Part shown: piece after piece, positions 11,299-22,074 of the stretch
Position numbering within the stretch: position 1 is the first letter of the stretch
How the letters are laid out: each line of letters starts with the position of its first letter
Assembly: GCF_020509005.1 (NCBI RefSeq)
Contig: NC_063012.1
Coordinates: forward strand, 8,866,001 to 8,930,000
DNA from: Fulvia fulva
Taxonomy: Eukaryota; Ascomycota; Dothideomycetes; Mycosphaerellales; Mycosphaerellaceae
Direction of reading: 5' to 3'
DNA length: 64,000 nucleotides
Made by a program: the position numbers and the translations under genes
Notes under the pieces: generated by a model
The model's input: the letters and a program-made list of their open reading frames with translations, nothing else
Databases searched by the model: none
Told to the model about the DNA's origin: nothing

Positions 11299-11627
11299 CG
11301 TTGGATGTTTTGTAGGAGCTGATATTGCCCATGGTTGGACGCGACTTGTTCTGTTCAGCTTGGCGAAAGCCACATGGTTCGATGCAGGACGGGAAGTGGA
11401 GTTGCAGGGATCCGCTAGCTTCATTTGGAAAGAAGCACTCCAGGGAGTCGCATATCTCGCGTTCGATCTTGGTCAAGACTGTTGCATCTGCCTCGCCAGT
11501 GTGCTTCGGTGGTCGACACTACGATAATGCAGCACCCGTTGCGCTGAATCTCGACCACGCCCGCCAACCCCCCCCTTCTCCGTGAGCAACACCACGCGCG
11601 ATCCTCGCCCATTCGACAACAACGAAG
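11299..11627. other. Divergent promoter, UBE3D-type gene / ERG26
   Basis: This is a 329-base spacer between divergent starts. The left part could encode an N-terminal extension of the minus-strand gene if ATG 11424 is used. A short C-run occurs near 11572. No other feature is seen. Confidence 0.4.
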
Positions 11628-12788
11628 ATGGCCACCACGTACGATGAGAAGCAGATAAGAAGTCTGGGAAATGTTCTGGTCACCGGCGGCTCTGGCTTCC
11701 TTGGGAACCACATCGTCACTCTGTTGGCATCGCGGAAAGCATGTGCAAAGCTCACCGTCCTCGATCTGAAGGCCCCGCTGAACCCAGTGCCTGGGGTCAA
11801 CTACGAGCAGGGCGATCTCACCGACTACGATTCAATGCTCAAGTTCTTCGGCAAGCACAACTTCGACGGCGTTATTCACACAGCGAGCCCCGTCATGACC
11901 GCCAGCAAGAACAGAGATCTGACATACAAAGTCAATGTCGAGGGAACGAAGACGATGGTGCGCGCAGCACAAGAGACGGGCGTCAAGACATTCGTATACA
12001 CCAGCTCGGCTAGTGTGATCCACGACACCCAGAGCGACCTGGTCAATGCCAACGAGACATACCCTTTGATCATGGGCAAGGAGCAGCCAGAGTACTACAC
12101 CACAACGAAAGCACTGGCGGAACTGCACGTATTGGCAGCTAACCGCGCACCCTCTCACCCCAAGTTCCTGACCGCTGCGCTTCGACCATCTGCCATGTTC
12201 GGCACTGGCGATGTCCAGCTCATCCCCCCAGGGCTGAGCGCCTACTACAGAGGCCAGACGAAGATTCAGATCGGCCAGAACGAAAACCTGTTCGACTTCA
12301 CCGAGATCACGAACGTAGCCCACGCCCACCACTTAGCTCTAGCCGCCCTGATGGCCACCCACGACCGCGACGCCAGCGGAAAGATTGCGCCTCTTGACCA
12401 CGAAAAGGTCGACGGCGAAGCCTTCTTCATCACCAACGATGCGCCAGTCTACTTCTTCGATTTCGCACGTATGTGCTGGGCAGCAGCAGGGGACCGAACC
12501 ACACCCGCTCAGGTCTGGACTCTGAGCAAAGACTTTGGACTATTCTTGGCCACACTTATGGAGTGGATCTTCTTCATGTTCAGACTTGGAAAGCCGAACT
12601 TGACCAGGCAGCAGGTGCGGTACACGTGCATGACAAGGTACTACAACATCGATAAGGCGAAGCGACGTCTCGGGTACCGGCCCCTGGTGAAGCTGGATGA
12701 AGGCATACGCAAAGGTGTGGCGGATGCGTTGTATAGAGGCGTAGTTGTGGGACAACCCCCCGAGTTGAAAGGCAAGAAGATACAGTAG
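11628..12788 (+). CDS. ERG26: Sterol-4-alpha-carboxylate 3-dehydrogenase (C-3 decarboxylase)
   Basis: This is a single-exon gene of 386 residues. It belongs to the 3-beta-hydroxysteroid dehydrogenase family of short-chain dehydrogenases. The Rossmann motif TGGSGFLG is at residues 19-26. The catalytic pair Tyr157/Lys161 sits in YYTTTKALAE, preceded by the serine-rich strand VYTSSASV. A hydrophobic segment (LFLATLMEWIFFMF) near residue 310 fits ER-membrane association. Erg26 removes the C-4 carboxyl while oxidising the 3-hydroxyl during C-4 demethylation in ergosterol synthesis, working with Erg25, Erg27 and the scaffold Erg28. The length matches the fungal family. It converges on the coiled-coil gene, with only 61 bases between their stops. 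Confidence 0.88.
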   Translation: MATTYDEKQIRSLGNVLVTGGSGFLGNHIVTLLASRKACAKLTVLDLKAPLNPVPGVNYEQGDLTDYDSMLKFFGKHNFDGVIHTASPVMTASKNRDLTYKVNVEGTKTMVRAAQETGVKTFVYTSSASVIHDTQSDLVNANETYPLIMGKEQPEYYTTTKALAELHVLAANRAPSHPKFLTAALRPSAMFGTGDVQLIPPGLSAYYRGQTKIQIGQNENLFDFTEITNVAHAHHLALAALMATHDRDASGKIAPLDHEKVDGEAFFITNDAPVYFFDFARMCWAAAGDRTTPAQVWTLSKDFGLFLATLMEWIFFMFRLGKPNLTRQQVRYTCMTRYYNIDKAKRRLGYRPLVKLDEGIRKGVADALYRGVVVGQPPELKGKKIQ

Positions 12789-12849
12789 CCGTGGCACAAT
12801 ATAAAGTCATGACGTTCCCCGTGATGGCACCTCTGCAGGACCCTTAGAC

Positions 12850-14588
12850 CTATACCTCAAACACAGGTCCGACGTCCCTCCCAGGCCCGAGTCCATTCCG
12901 CCTCATATCAGCAGTGTCCACCCTCCATCCCTTCCACTGATCCAGGCCCCTCTTCACCTCCTTAATCCTCTCTATCCTCCTCTTCGCCTCTTCTTCCTGC
13001 GCCAGTCTAAAAGCCTCCTCATCAAACCCATCGTCGTCACTCATGAGCCCCATACTCTCCGCCCGGTCCCTCGGCGCCACAGTCTCTCTCGCCCGCCCAG
13101 TAAAAGCACTAATTCCAGACGTGATCACGTCTTGGAAGGTACTTGTCTGGCGTGGCAGACCGCCTCTATGCCCGCCGCCCGGGCTGTAGGGACCATTCAG
13201 GTCGACGTCTTCGTAATTGACACTGCCGGGGTCCCGATCTTCCATGCCAGGTTGGAGGGCGGCGCGTTGGTCGCGCCAGACTCCGCGGCGGAGGTCGAAA
13301 TTCTCGGCTTCAAGAGCGCGTACTCGAGCTGCCAGAGCGCCAGTCTCGGTTTCTTCTTCAGCGAGGTCGAAGTCGGAAGTGTCGTGGACGTGAGACGGGC
13401 GCGAGCGGTGTTTGAGTTGGGAGCGGAGGTCGTTTAGTTCCTGATATGATTGTCAGCCACGGCTGTGGTATGATAGAGATATGGTATGGTGTCCAGATCG
13501 ATCCGCCTTTGCTGACAGTGGAGCATGAGACGCCACAATGTCGACTTACCTTGTCTTTACCCTGCGATGCTGCTGTCGTCTCTTTGTGCAACTTTGTCAG
13601 CGCCTCAATCTTCTGCTCGAGACTTGAGGCTCGCTGAGCTGCAGCTTCAAGGTTCGAGTTGGCGGATCTGAGATCCGACTCCAGTACAGTAATACGCTTT
13701 GTGAGAGCCTCTGGATCCTCGTTCGCGGCCTTGGTCTCATCACTCGGGAAGGCAATGGAGACCTTGAGAGCATCGAGCTCTTTCTTCGCCGAATCAGTAG
13801 CAGCATCAGAGGCTTCAACACGGTCTCCAAGGTCTTTGATCGAAGCGTCTCGCTCAGAGATGGTCGTTTCCAGGGTGGTTATCTTATTACGTAGGTTGCT
13901 CATGTCAAGCTCCAGGGACTCGATCGTGGACGTCTTGCTCGCGAGCTGTTCGCTGATATCCGGCGTGGCTCCTGATTGTCGCCTCGCCGGTCCCTTGGCA
14001 GCTTGCTGTGCTTGCGACAGCTGTCTTTGCACCGCCGCCAGCTCGGTCTTCAGGCTGTCTGCCTCCTTGGCCTTGCTGCGCAGCTCAGCCAACTTACTGT
14101 TCCCTTCGCGCAAACTGTCCAGCTCGTCCTCAGCCTTCGTCAGTCGAGTCGATTCTTGCTCGTGCTGCTCTTTCAATGCCTTGTTCTCCTTCTCTAGCTC
14201 TTCAACGCGCGCAGTCTGTGACGTGGCCTGTCTGAAGGACTCGGATCGTTGTTTCGACTGTGATGGCTCCGATACATCGTGGGCCGCTTCGGTCTCTACC
14301 TCGCCATCGTTGTCATTTTCGTCTGCTTTGGCATTGGCGCTGGCTGCCTCTTCGTTCGCATCATCGACAGCTTCTTCAGCTTTGGCCTCGTCCGCCTTGT
14401 CGGCCTTTTTCTTGCTTCCCTTCTTGCCCTTCTTCGCTTGCTCTTTCTTTAGCTGCTCGAACTATACAGGGTTCATGTCAGTCTACCAGCCGACCCTTCT
14501 CACGCTGCTTGCTAAGTGCGCTTGAAGACCATACCCGCTTCTTTGCAGCTGCCAGCTTCTCAGCCTTTTCCTTGTCTTCATCGGCCAT
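12850..14588 (-). CDS. Golgin-like long coiled-coil protein
   Basis: The exons on the minus strand are 14588-14535, about 14455-13550 and 13440-12850, giving about 516 residues. The N-terminus is MADEDKEKAEKLAAAKKR followed by a Lys-rich block (KKGKKGSKKKADKADE). Residues of about 110-345 are continuous heptad-like coiled coil (LEKENKALKEQHEQ, LELDMSNLRNKITTLET). The C-terminus has a conserved acidic/basic motif (DEEAFRLAQEEEAKRRIERI) and ends WKGWRVDTADMRR. I recognise the architecture as a fungal Golgi/vesicle-tether type coiled-coil family, but I do not see a canonical GRIP domain. The acceptor of intron 1 is uncertain: the tatag site breaks the frame, whereas a downstream AG keeps it. The other junction is clear. 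Confidence 0.75.
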
Positions 14589-14915
14589 GATGCGAGGATT
14601 CGTCACTTGATGTCTGATCGTCGAAGGTTGTCCAGCATTGAGGAGACGTGCTACCAGCTTGGACACGTTCCCCACATCGACACTGTAAACACGAGACTTC
14701 CACGAAATATCAAGAGCAAGGAGCAAGGGAGAGACTGTGGTCGGTCAGGGCACAGTCGACATATATGCACAGGAACTCTGGGAAACGCTCTGTTGCGTCA
14801 AATCGTGATATTTGGTTCGTCTATATACTCGCTTCAAGAGCTCGATCAACTCCCGCTCCTCCAGCACGCCGCCAATTCGAGGCCAGCAATAGGCCAACTT
14901 CTGTAGACGAGTGCT
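14589..14915. other. Spacer, coiled-coil gene promoter and transketolase 3' flank
   Basis: The spacer is 327 bases between two minus-strand genes. Short overlapping ORFs on the plus strand show no domain. I see nothing else. Confidence 0.4.
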
Positions 14916-17169
14916 CTAGATGAGCTGCTGGAACGCACGGTTGAGTGGCGAGCGCAATGGCTTGACCTCCTTGTAGAAGTCCACTGTTGCGACTGCGCGC
15001 TTGGCCACACCAGCTGGAGTAAACTCAAACTTCTCGTACACCTTGGTGTATGGTCCGGAAGCACCGAATCGGTTCAGACCGAACTGCTCGTGTGAGTACT
15101 TCTCCCATCCGAGAGTGCTCATAACCTCAACACTGAGTGCTGGGATGCCATCTGGGATCACTGAAAGCTTGTAGTCCTTCGATTGTGCGTCGAACACCTC
15201 AACGCAAGGCATCGAGACGACACGGGCAGCAGTGTTGTGGTTATCCTTGAGGTACTTGACGGCTTCCAAGCAGAGCGACACCTCTGAGCCTGTCGAGACA
15301 AGTGTGATCTGCGCGTTCGAGTCCTCGAGTGCGACGTAGCCACCCTTGATGGCCTTCTCGATGGTGGAGCCCTCGAGCTGTGGCAGGTTCTGGCGTGTCA
15401 GAGCCATGATCGAAGGTGTGCTCTGCGATGTGAGAGCCACGTAGTAAGCTGCGGAGGTCTCGTTACCGTCGGCTGGACGCCAGACCATCATGTTTGGCAG
15501 GGCGCGGAAGTGTGCAAGAGTCTCGATAGGCTGATGTGTTGGGCCGTCCTCACCAAGACCAATCGAGTCGTGGGTAGCAATGTAGATGACTCGCTGGTGG
15601 GAGAGCGAAGAGAGACGGACGGCACCGGCAGCGTAGGAGACGAAGTTCAAGAAAGTGCCACCGGCCGGGATTATGGTACCGTACGCGGAGAGACCGTTCA
15701 TGATACCAGCCATGGCGTGCTCACGCACACCGTAGCGCATGTAGCGACCGCTCCACTCACCAATGCCGAGACTTGGTGGCTGGAAGTCGACGGCGGCCTT
15801 CCAGCGGGTGTTGTTGGAGCCAGTCAAATCAGCAGATCCGGACACAAGCTCTGGAACGGCCTCGTAGATGGCCTCAAGAACGGACTCGGACAGCTTACGG
15901 GAAGCAATAGCCTTGTCCGATGGCTTGTAGACCGGGAGCTTTGTCTGCCAGCCCTCTGGGAGCTTGCCAGTCAGACGACGCTTGAGATCAGCGCCGAGCT
16001 CCTTGTGCTCCTCGCTGTATTTTTCGAGAAGCTTGTTCCACTCCTGCTCGGCCGCAGCACCCTCAGACGCGTGCTTGTGGTACATGTCGTAGACCTCTTG
16101 TGGAACAACGAAGCTCTTCTCTGGGTCGAAACCGAACTTCTCCTTGACCTGCTTGCAGTCATCGTCCTTCAGTGGGTTGCCGTGGACACCGCCGGTGCCC
16201 TGGAGCTTCGAGCCGAAACCAATAGTGGTCGTCAGTCTGATCATGGATGGCTTGTCCTTGATCTCCTTGGCCTTCTTGATGGCGGCCTCGATGCCCTCGA
16301 GATCGCTGTCACCGTCCTTAACCCACTCGACGTGCCAGCCATACGCCTCGAAGCGCTTGGTGACATCCTCGGTGAAGGCGCACTTGGTGTCACCGTCTGT
16401 GGAGTGGTTAGCTCAAGCTACCTCGAAGGGAGAGGCAAAAACTACTGACCAATGGAGATGTGGTTGTCGTCGTAGATGGCGATCAGGTTACCGAGCTGCA
16501 AATGACCGGCGGTGGAAGCTGCCTCACTGGCAACGCCCTCCATAGCGCAGCCATCACCGAAGAATGTGTATGTGTAGTTGTTCACCAGCTCGTAGCCTGG
16601 CTTGTTGAAGACACCGGCAGTGTGTGCCTGGGCAATGGCCAGACCGACTGCATTGGTGAAACCCTGACCGAGAGGACCAGTTGTGACCTCGATACCTGGA
16701 GTGTCGTGGCTCTCTGGGTGACCTGGCGTGATGCTATCAACCTGGCGGAAGTTCTTCAGGTCATCAATGCTGACGTCGTAGCCGAATAGGTGCAGCAGGG
16801 CGTACTGCAGCATGCAGCCGTGACCGTTGGAGAGCACGAATCGGTCGCGGTTCAGCCACTTGGGGTTCTTGGGGTTGAAGGTCATGAACTTATTGAACAA
16901 GACGTGGGCCACAGGGGCCATGCCCATAGGCGCGCCCGGGTGGCCGGAGTTGGCCTTGAACGTGGCATCGACCTGCAAGCCGCGAATACTGTGTCAGCGG
17001 TTGTGTTTCTGCGTCTTGGTAGAGCTGTGTGCCGTGACCTGCTGTGTCTAGGCTTGCGGTGAAGCATTGGGACAGCTCGGAGCACAGTTCGGGACAGAGT
17101 GTGGGCTTCACTTACGGCCAACGTCCGGATGGTGTTGATGGCCAATTCGTCAGTCTTGCTGTAACCCAT
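14916..17169 (-). CDS. TKL1: Transketolase
   Basis: The exons on the minus strand are 17169-17116, 16972-16450 and 16396-14916, giving 685 residues with all phases closing. Transketolase moves a two-carbon ketol unit between sugar phosphates in the non-oxidative pentose phosphate pathway, using thiamine diphosphate and a divalent metal in the cytosol. Seen in order are [10 protein letters not shown] near the start, the thiamine-binding stretch around [11 protein letters not shown] with NLIAIYDDN, and [11 protein letters not shown] across intron 2. [10 protein letters not shown] follows, then [13 protein letters not shown] in the pyrimidine domain, [18 protein letters not shown], and the C-terminal domain. 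The length is typical. A small first exon of 18 codons precedes a 143-base intron. Confidence 0.95.
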
Positions 17170-18107
17170 CTTTGCTGTGGTGTGGTGAGGAGATGTAGAA
17201 GGAAGAAGAGTTGGAAACGCTAAAAAGTCGACACGAAACGTCACTTTTGGTGGGGCGCTGTTCAACAGCCTTTGGAGGGGTGATGGTGATCTCAGCGGAT
17301 TCCGCCCAAGTTTTGCCGTGACGGTGATCAAACGTCGATGTCGGCGTTTGACAATGATGTGAATGCCGACTCTGTTACATCATGTATTGATCGTGACTCC
17401 AGATGTCCTTGGAAATGGCAATGAACGGTCGTTGTCTTCGTCGTCAAAGTGTCGGCGACCAGGGCAGATTGTCTCGTTTCGTGCCCAACGGCAATGGCAG
17501 TTCATACAGCTTCGTTGAGGCTTCTCGCGGATGCACAACTCCCGTCTGAATGACCAATCGCTGAATCATGCGCTACATAGAGTACATGTAGGTGCTCACG
17601 GATCTGCTGCGGCGAAGAATCATGTCCGTCCATACAGCAAGCTCCCGCAGTGGCTCTTCCCACTGTTTGCACGTGCGTTGGAAGAGCGCGAAATGCATTA
17701 GAACTATGCACCTGCTGTGCCTGCAGGGACCGTGGGCCACGGATTGACTTTGGTGTCGGTCGCCTTGAACGAAAAATGCCGAAGCAGCGACACTGTCTGG
17801 ACGACACTTTACTGTATATCATCTCTATCATACATTCCCAGCAAAGGGTATGGTCTAAACATTGTCACTATCGGCCGTTTAAATAATGAGGGCTGTGGGC
17901 AAAGAGATACAAGAATCGGACCATCTCTACATGTAAACACGGTGGAGCATAGCAAATGCTAAAGCAGTAAAAGCACCGTGACACACCTTCTCTCGGACGC
18001 AATGACAGTTTCGAAGGTACTGCGTCTGTCCTGCGATGCTTGCTATCACTGTCGTTGTTCGAGAGCACGGCGGCCACCTCTTTTGTCCACAGCCCCCGGA
18101 ATGCTTT
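17170..18107. other. Intergenic, about 0.9 kb
   Basis: No supported gene was found. Short ORFs on both strands lack ATG starts or domains. It holds the transketolase promoter on its left and the CFEM gene's 3' flank on its right. Confidence 0.45.
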
Positions 18108-20189
18108 TCATTGTCGGAAGTGGGCCTCCAGTGGTGTTGCAATCGAAACACTGAGATATAGATCATCACCTTGCCGTCGCGGAGTCAACTTGGGTTCCCA
18201 TAACGGACTTCGTAACGGAGGCGATCTGACTGCTGCTGCCACTTCGTTCGGAAGTGGCCAGGCTGATTCCCGCTTGTTCGCAACGCGTCCATATCCGTTG
18301 AACGGACTCTCTTGCCTGTGGGATGGGCGGACCTTCTGTGAAATGCTAGCCGCCTGCTGGGGATTTTTCCGCGAGTGAGAAGCGTACGCTAAATCGTGGA
18401 TCTTGAGTCCCAGCTCTAGATCTTGTTGAGCCGTAGGTCCTCTACGCTTGGCGGCTAAATTCGAGCCCATAAATGAGGGCGAATGCCTTGAAGACACTTG
18501 TTTATCGGGCACCTGCCACCGGGCTACAGGCCAGGTCACAGAGTTTGGCGAGACCTGATAATTTGGTGATCTGGGCACTGACTGATTGGAGCTTCGAGGT
18601 ACCTTCGGATATCTAATGGCTGCGATTGGCGACTCTACCACAGGGGTCAATCTTCTGTCCTCTTCATCCGGCGGAGTGGGCTCGTCCGGATCAGTGCTCT
18701 CGAAGGAGGTCCTGCGTGAAACGTCTGACGCTGTTGATGTTCGTACTGCGCGCGGCGGAAAGACCGCCTTCGTTACAGTAATGGCCGCCGGTGGCGGTCG
18801 GCGGACCTGTGTCTGCTCTTCGATGGGTGTTGCAGAGTAGAGGTCGTCGGGCGAGCCACTATCTACGCTTGCGTAGTACTTTAGCAAGCTATGGCTGCTG
18901 GAGCGGTTGTTTGAGTCACTATCACATCGATCGCTCGAGGTCGATACTATAACTGGAGGTGGTGGAAGCAGTTCGAAGTCAGGGGAGCCCTCGGCTTCTC
19001 TGACAGTATATGCTTTCCCAGGTATCGACAATGACAACGCCGGTTGTTTAGCCTGCTCTAGAGACCGTGTGTTGTGATGCGCAGATTGATAAGCTGGCAT
19101 CTTGTAGGCTGCAGGATGCGCAGGTAGTCCGGGATACAGCGCTCTCTGAATCGTAGGGCTTCTGTGCTCTTCAAATACTGTTGCTGGGGTTTGGACACCA
19201 GGTACTTGTGGGGACTTTTGAGGAGGCTGTGGTGGTTTGCTACTAGGTCTCTCGGGTAGTAGCTGAGATACTGTTCTCGTACTGGAATCGCTCCTCATGC
19301 TTTCCGGAGTGGTGGGCCTTGCTGTTCGAGGACATCGGTCGGGGACCTTTCTGCGTGCTTGCAGTGTAGGCACGAGACACGCTTTCTGTGCAGAAAATAC
19401 TGGCCATACTGTCCTGTGCTTCTCAGTTGGACTGTGACTCTCGAGACATTGTGGTGTGGCAGAGCTGCTGAATGGCTGTCGTGGATCTCCAAAGCCATGC
19501 TTGAGTGTGGGCGAGAATCTTGGGGGTGCATCATTCACAAAATCGTAGGAATGACGCTGATCCTTCTGCCTGGCTCTACGTCTGCGGAGTAAAGCTGCTA
19601 GATAAAATCCGGCTATAGTAATGATGACAATTCCCAGTGCAGCTATCGAAATACCCACGGTTTGTGCAGTGGAGAGTCCCGAATTTTGCTTAGCCAGACT
19701 CGAGCCGGAAGCTGTTGTCGATGCGGTTGAGGTCGCTGCTGTAGCACTGGAGTGGGCGTATGTTGAGGTAGTGAAGGGCGTCTCACTTGCAGTGATACTC
19801 GAGACAGAGGTCGATGTTATGGTCGATGTTATGGTCGATGAAGTTCCATACGATAGCACAGTATGCGTGGCAGCTACTGCAGGGCCGTGACCAACACATA
19901 TGTTATAGGCGTCGCCTCGTTCGCTAATTGGTGGTTTTGAGCATTGCGTATGCACGCAGATGAGGGCGATCTCGCCTAGAGTATATCCTTTCCTGCTGTA
20001 CTGCGAACACAGACACGAAAGATCGTCCGCGCCGCAATTGAATTCTTCTTGGATGTAATTGAATGTGCAAGCCTGAGCACAGGTGGATAATGATGTTGAG
20101 TCAAATGAAGCTGTTGCTGACCTTGGAGCTCGTTCGCGTCGTTGTGAGGCGTGACTGGGTGGTGTCGAAATGCTGTGGCGCATAGGCAT
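18108..20189 (-). CDS. CFEM-domain membrane protein with long cytoplasmic tail
   Basis: The frame encodes 693 residues. An eight-cysteine CFEM domain occupies about residues 37-98 (Cys 37, 41, 52, 59, 61, 78, 83, 98), with aspartates just before the CLC pair (CGADDLSCLC). A Thr/Ser-rich stalk (110-170) and one membrane helix (about 177-200, GISIAALGIVIITIAGFYLAAL) follow. A stop-transfer RRRR block and a ~490-residue Pro/Ser-rich cytoplasmic tail complete it. CFEM proteins act at the fungal surface in adhesion, signalling or haem and iron uptake. No signal peptide is visible: the frame is closed by TAA just upstream of ATG 20189, and I find no good signal exon upstream. The positive charges after the helix fit an N-outside orientation anyway. 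A missed first exon remains possible. Confidence 0.75.
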   Translation of the reverse strand: MPMRHSISTPPSHASQRRERAPRSATASFDSTSLSTCAQACTFNYIQEEFNCGADDLSCLCSQYSRKGYTLGEIALICVHTQCSKPPISERGDAYNICVGHGPAVAATHTVLSYGTSSTITSTITSTSVSSITASETPFTTSTYAHSSATAATSTASTTASGSSLAKQNSGLSTAQTVGISIAALGIVIITIAGFYLAALLRRRRARQKDQRHSYDFVNDAPPRFSPTLKHGFGDPRQPFSSSATPQCLESHSPTEKHRTVWPVFSAQKACLVPTLQARRKVPDRCPRTARPTTPESMRSDSSTRTVSQLLPERPSSKPPQPPQKSPQVPGVQTPATVFEEHRSPTIQRALYPGLPAHPAAYKMPAYQSAHHNTRSLEQAKQPALSLSIPGKAYTVREAEGSPDFELLPPPPVIVSTSSDRCDSDSNNRSSSHSLLKYYASVDSGSPDDLYSATPIEEQTQVRRPPPAAITVTKAVFPPRAVRTSTASDVSRRTSFESTDPDEPTPPDEEDRRLTPVVESPIAAIRYPKVPRSSNQSVPRSPNYQVSPNSVTWPVARWQVPDKQVSSRHSPSFMGSNLAAKRRGPTAQQDLELGLKIHDLAYASHSRKNPQQAASISQKVRPSHRQESPFNGYGRVANKRESAWPLPNEVAAAVRSPPLRSPLWEPKLTPRRQGDDLYLSVSIATPLEAHFRQ
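19811..19840 (-). repeat. 12-base tandem repeat in CFEM stalk
   Basis: The unit tcgatgttatgg (plus strand) occurs twice followed by a half copy. On the coding strand it yields a repeated Ser-Thr-Ile-Thr segment in the Thr/Ser stalk before the membrane helix. Such repeats vary in copy number in surface proteins. Confidence 0.7.
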
Positions 20190-21133
20190 GTTTTACAGAG
20201 TCTTCTGCAGAACCAAGGACATTATCTCCCCTTCTTGGGATTGCGCTGTGTGGTGCTTCGAGTTGGCAACAACTGTCCACGCTGCTGACATACGAAAGTC
20301 GACCTCAATATTAAGTAGGTCAATAGCAAAGCTGGCCAGCAGCAGAGATGAATCGAACGAAGAAAAAAGGAAGGAAACACAAGGAAACTCGTGCAATCGT
20401 GTCGTGCTGGAAAGGAAGAAATTCGAGAGCTGACCGTGAGGACATGATACAACAGGCCGCTGTCGTCAGGCGTCATTGCCGCCATCATACTCACCACGGC
20501 GACTGTCGTGGCTTATCGTTTGCTGTTGGCTGTGTACGCGCCCACGGCGCCTGCAGCAAGCAGTTGGGCGCCACCGGACCCAGACCGTGGCCAATTGCGA
20601 CCAAGCATTCTCGACACCAACGTCGCGACTCAATTGTCTCTTGCTCGTGATGACAGTGACCTTACGGCACAGGTATTGCTTACAAAGTGGGAGAGGAAGC
20701 AGTAAGGCGCGTGCTTTGCTTCATTAAGTACAGTCGACTGGTTCGAAGGTGCTGCGATCGTTCGACGCAGATTGACATTACTGTCGCTTCCGGGGTGCCT
20801 CCTCTGTCAGGAGGCCTAAGACCAATCAAACAATCATTGCATTGGATATCGTATAACCAAAAGAACTCCGCCAATCCATGCGAAATATCCTACAGTGTTT
20901 CCACGATGTGTGTGAACATCGGACAGCACCAGCTGAACTCCGTCGCTCGGAAACGTTCAGAACCTTAGAGATCGACCAGAAACCAGTGCACACCCGCTAC
21001 TCTGCAACCAGAACCCTCACGAGACTGATGAAACGCCGAAGCAACCTCGGAGCATAGAGCCAGTATCGAAATGCTTCAAAAACGCCGGCCCGATGCAACA
21101 TGGAATGAAGGAGAGCATAGCTAGGCACGACGC
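20190..21133. other. Intergenic with possible small membrane ORF
   Basis: A plus-strand frame without an ATG, ending at 20705, contains a hydrophobic run (GVIAAIILTTATVVAYRLLL, about 20475-20534) followed by a Pro-rich segment. It could be the second exon of a small single-pass protein, but I find no convincing first exon. Nothing else is supported. Confidence 0.3.
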
Positions 21134-22074
21134 TCAGACTGTCACGCCGAATGGCGCAGTGTCTTGCAGGTCCGCTACCAATTCGCCGACATTTCTGAGG
21201 TACTGGCCCAACAGCTGCTGCTTATCGTACTGCGTCCGTATATCGGTATCCTCATAGTCAACATCCATGGTGTCTCCAGAGTGTGTTCTCGCATGGCCAG
21301 CGAATGCAGACTCGTGCCTGTGGAGGTCTCGGTGCAAAATCGCAGTGTTCGGAGCACTTGCGCTTGACATTGGCGATACAGCAGCCTCTGGCATGAGGTA
21401 AAAGTATAGGAACTCCAAGGATCGCATCTTCACTTCCTTTGTTGTCGATCTGCTCTTGAACAAGCTCGTGACGGTGAGCAAGCCATCGATTGCTTCGAAT
21501 GTCCTTGTGTTGCGGGGACAATCTAGTAGTGCGGCCACGAGCACTAGCAGAGCCTGCGATTGTATTCGCGGCGGGTTTGCGGAGTCCAGAAGATCTAGAA
21601 GGAGGTTCATGTGTGTTTCGCGACCAAACAGGCATTTCGAGGGCGGGTGGAGCAGGAGAACACCTTGCAGCAGTTCCAGAGCAGCTAATATGAGCAGGTC
21701 GGTATCGGAGGGATTTCCCATCCCCATTAGACATTCGAGGGTCGACATTATCCGTGATGCGACTGTCTTTCGTTAGCAAGCCCCTTGGCCACAGCTGTCG
21801 GCGTGTTTGTACCATTCCACTGGAAGCCCTCTTGTAGCCGAAAGAATTCTCGATAGGCGGGATCTTGCCTGAGATCACCCAGTGCCTTCACCTGGCCTTG
21901 TTGCTTTCCTCCCCCATCTAGTGCCGAGCTCTTCCGTTTGTGTGGTGATCGTGAGCCGGCTATCGAAAGACATATCTGCGCGAGCAGTCCCTCGATCTGC
22001 CGTACGCCTTTGCGGATCTTCGCACTGTCGCGGGACGATATGTTGTCGAACGAGGGTGAAAGGAGCGACTCCAT
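21134..22074 (-). CDS. cdc14: Septation-initiation network protein Cdc14 (Sid1 partner)
   Basis: The exons on the minus strand are 22074-21813 and 21762-21134, giving 296 residues with the phase closing through a 50-base intron. The protein matches the fungal Cdc14 family, which in fission yeast binds the kinase Sid1 in the SIN pathway. It is unrelated to the Cdc14 phosphatase. Seen are MESLLSPSFDNIS with KIRKGVRQIEGLLAQICLS at the start and REFFRLQEGFQWN spanning the splice. The armadillo-like core follows (LELLQGVLLLHPPSK, RNTRTFEAIDGLLTVTSLFK, VKMRSLEFLYFYLMPE). The C-terminus is less conserved. It likely supports septum formation at the septum or spindle pole body. The start is fixed by the conserved N-terminus. 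Confidence 0.88.

Noticed and set aside
13659..14525. 288-residue plus-strand Ser/Ala-rich ORF
   Set aside because: It is antisense to the coiled-coil gene, whose Glu/Lys/Ala codons read as Ser/Leu/Phe on the other strand.
15510..16448. 312-residue plus-strand ORF
   Set aside because: It is antisense to transketolase and arises from the codon bias of that gene; no domain.
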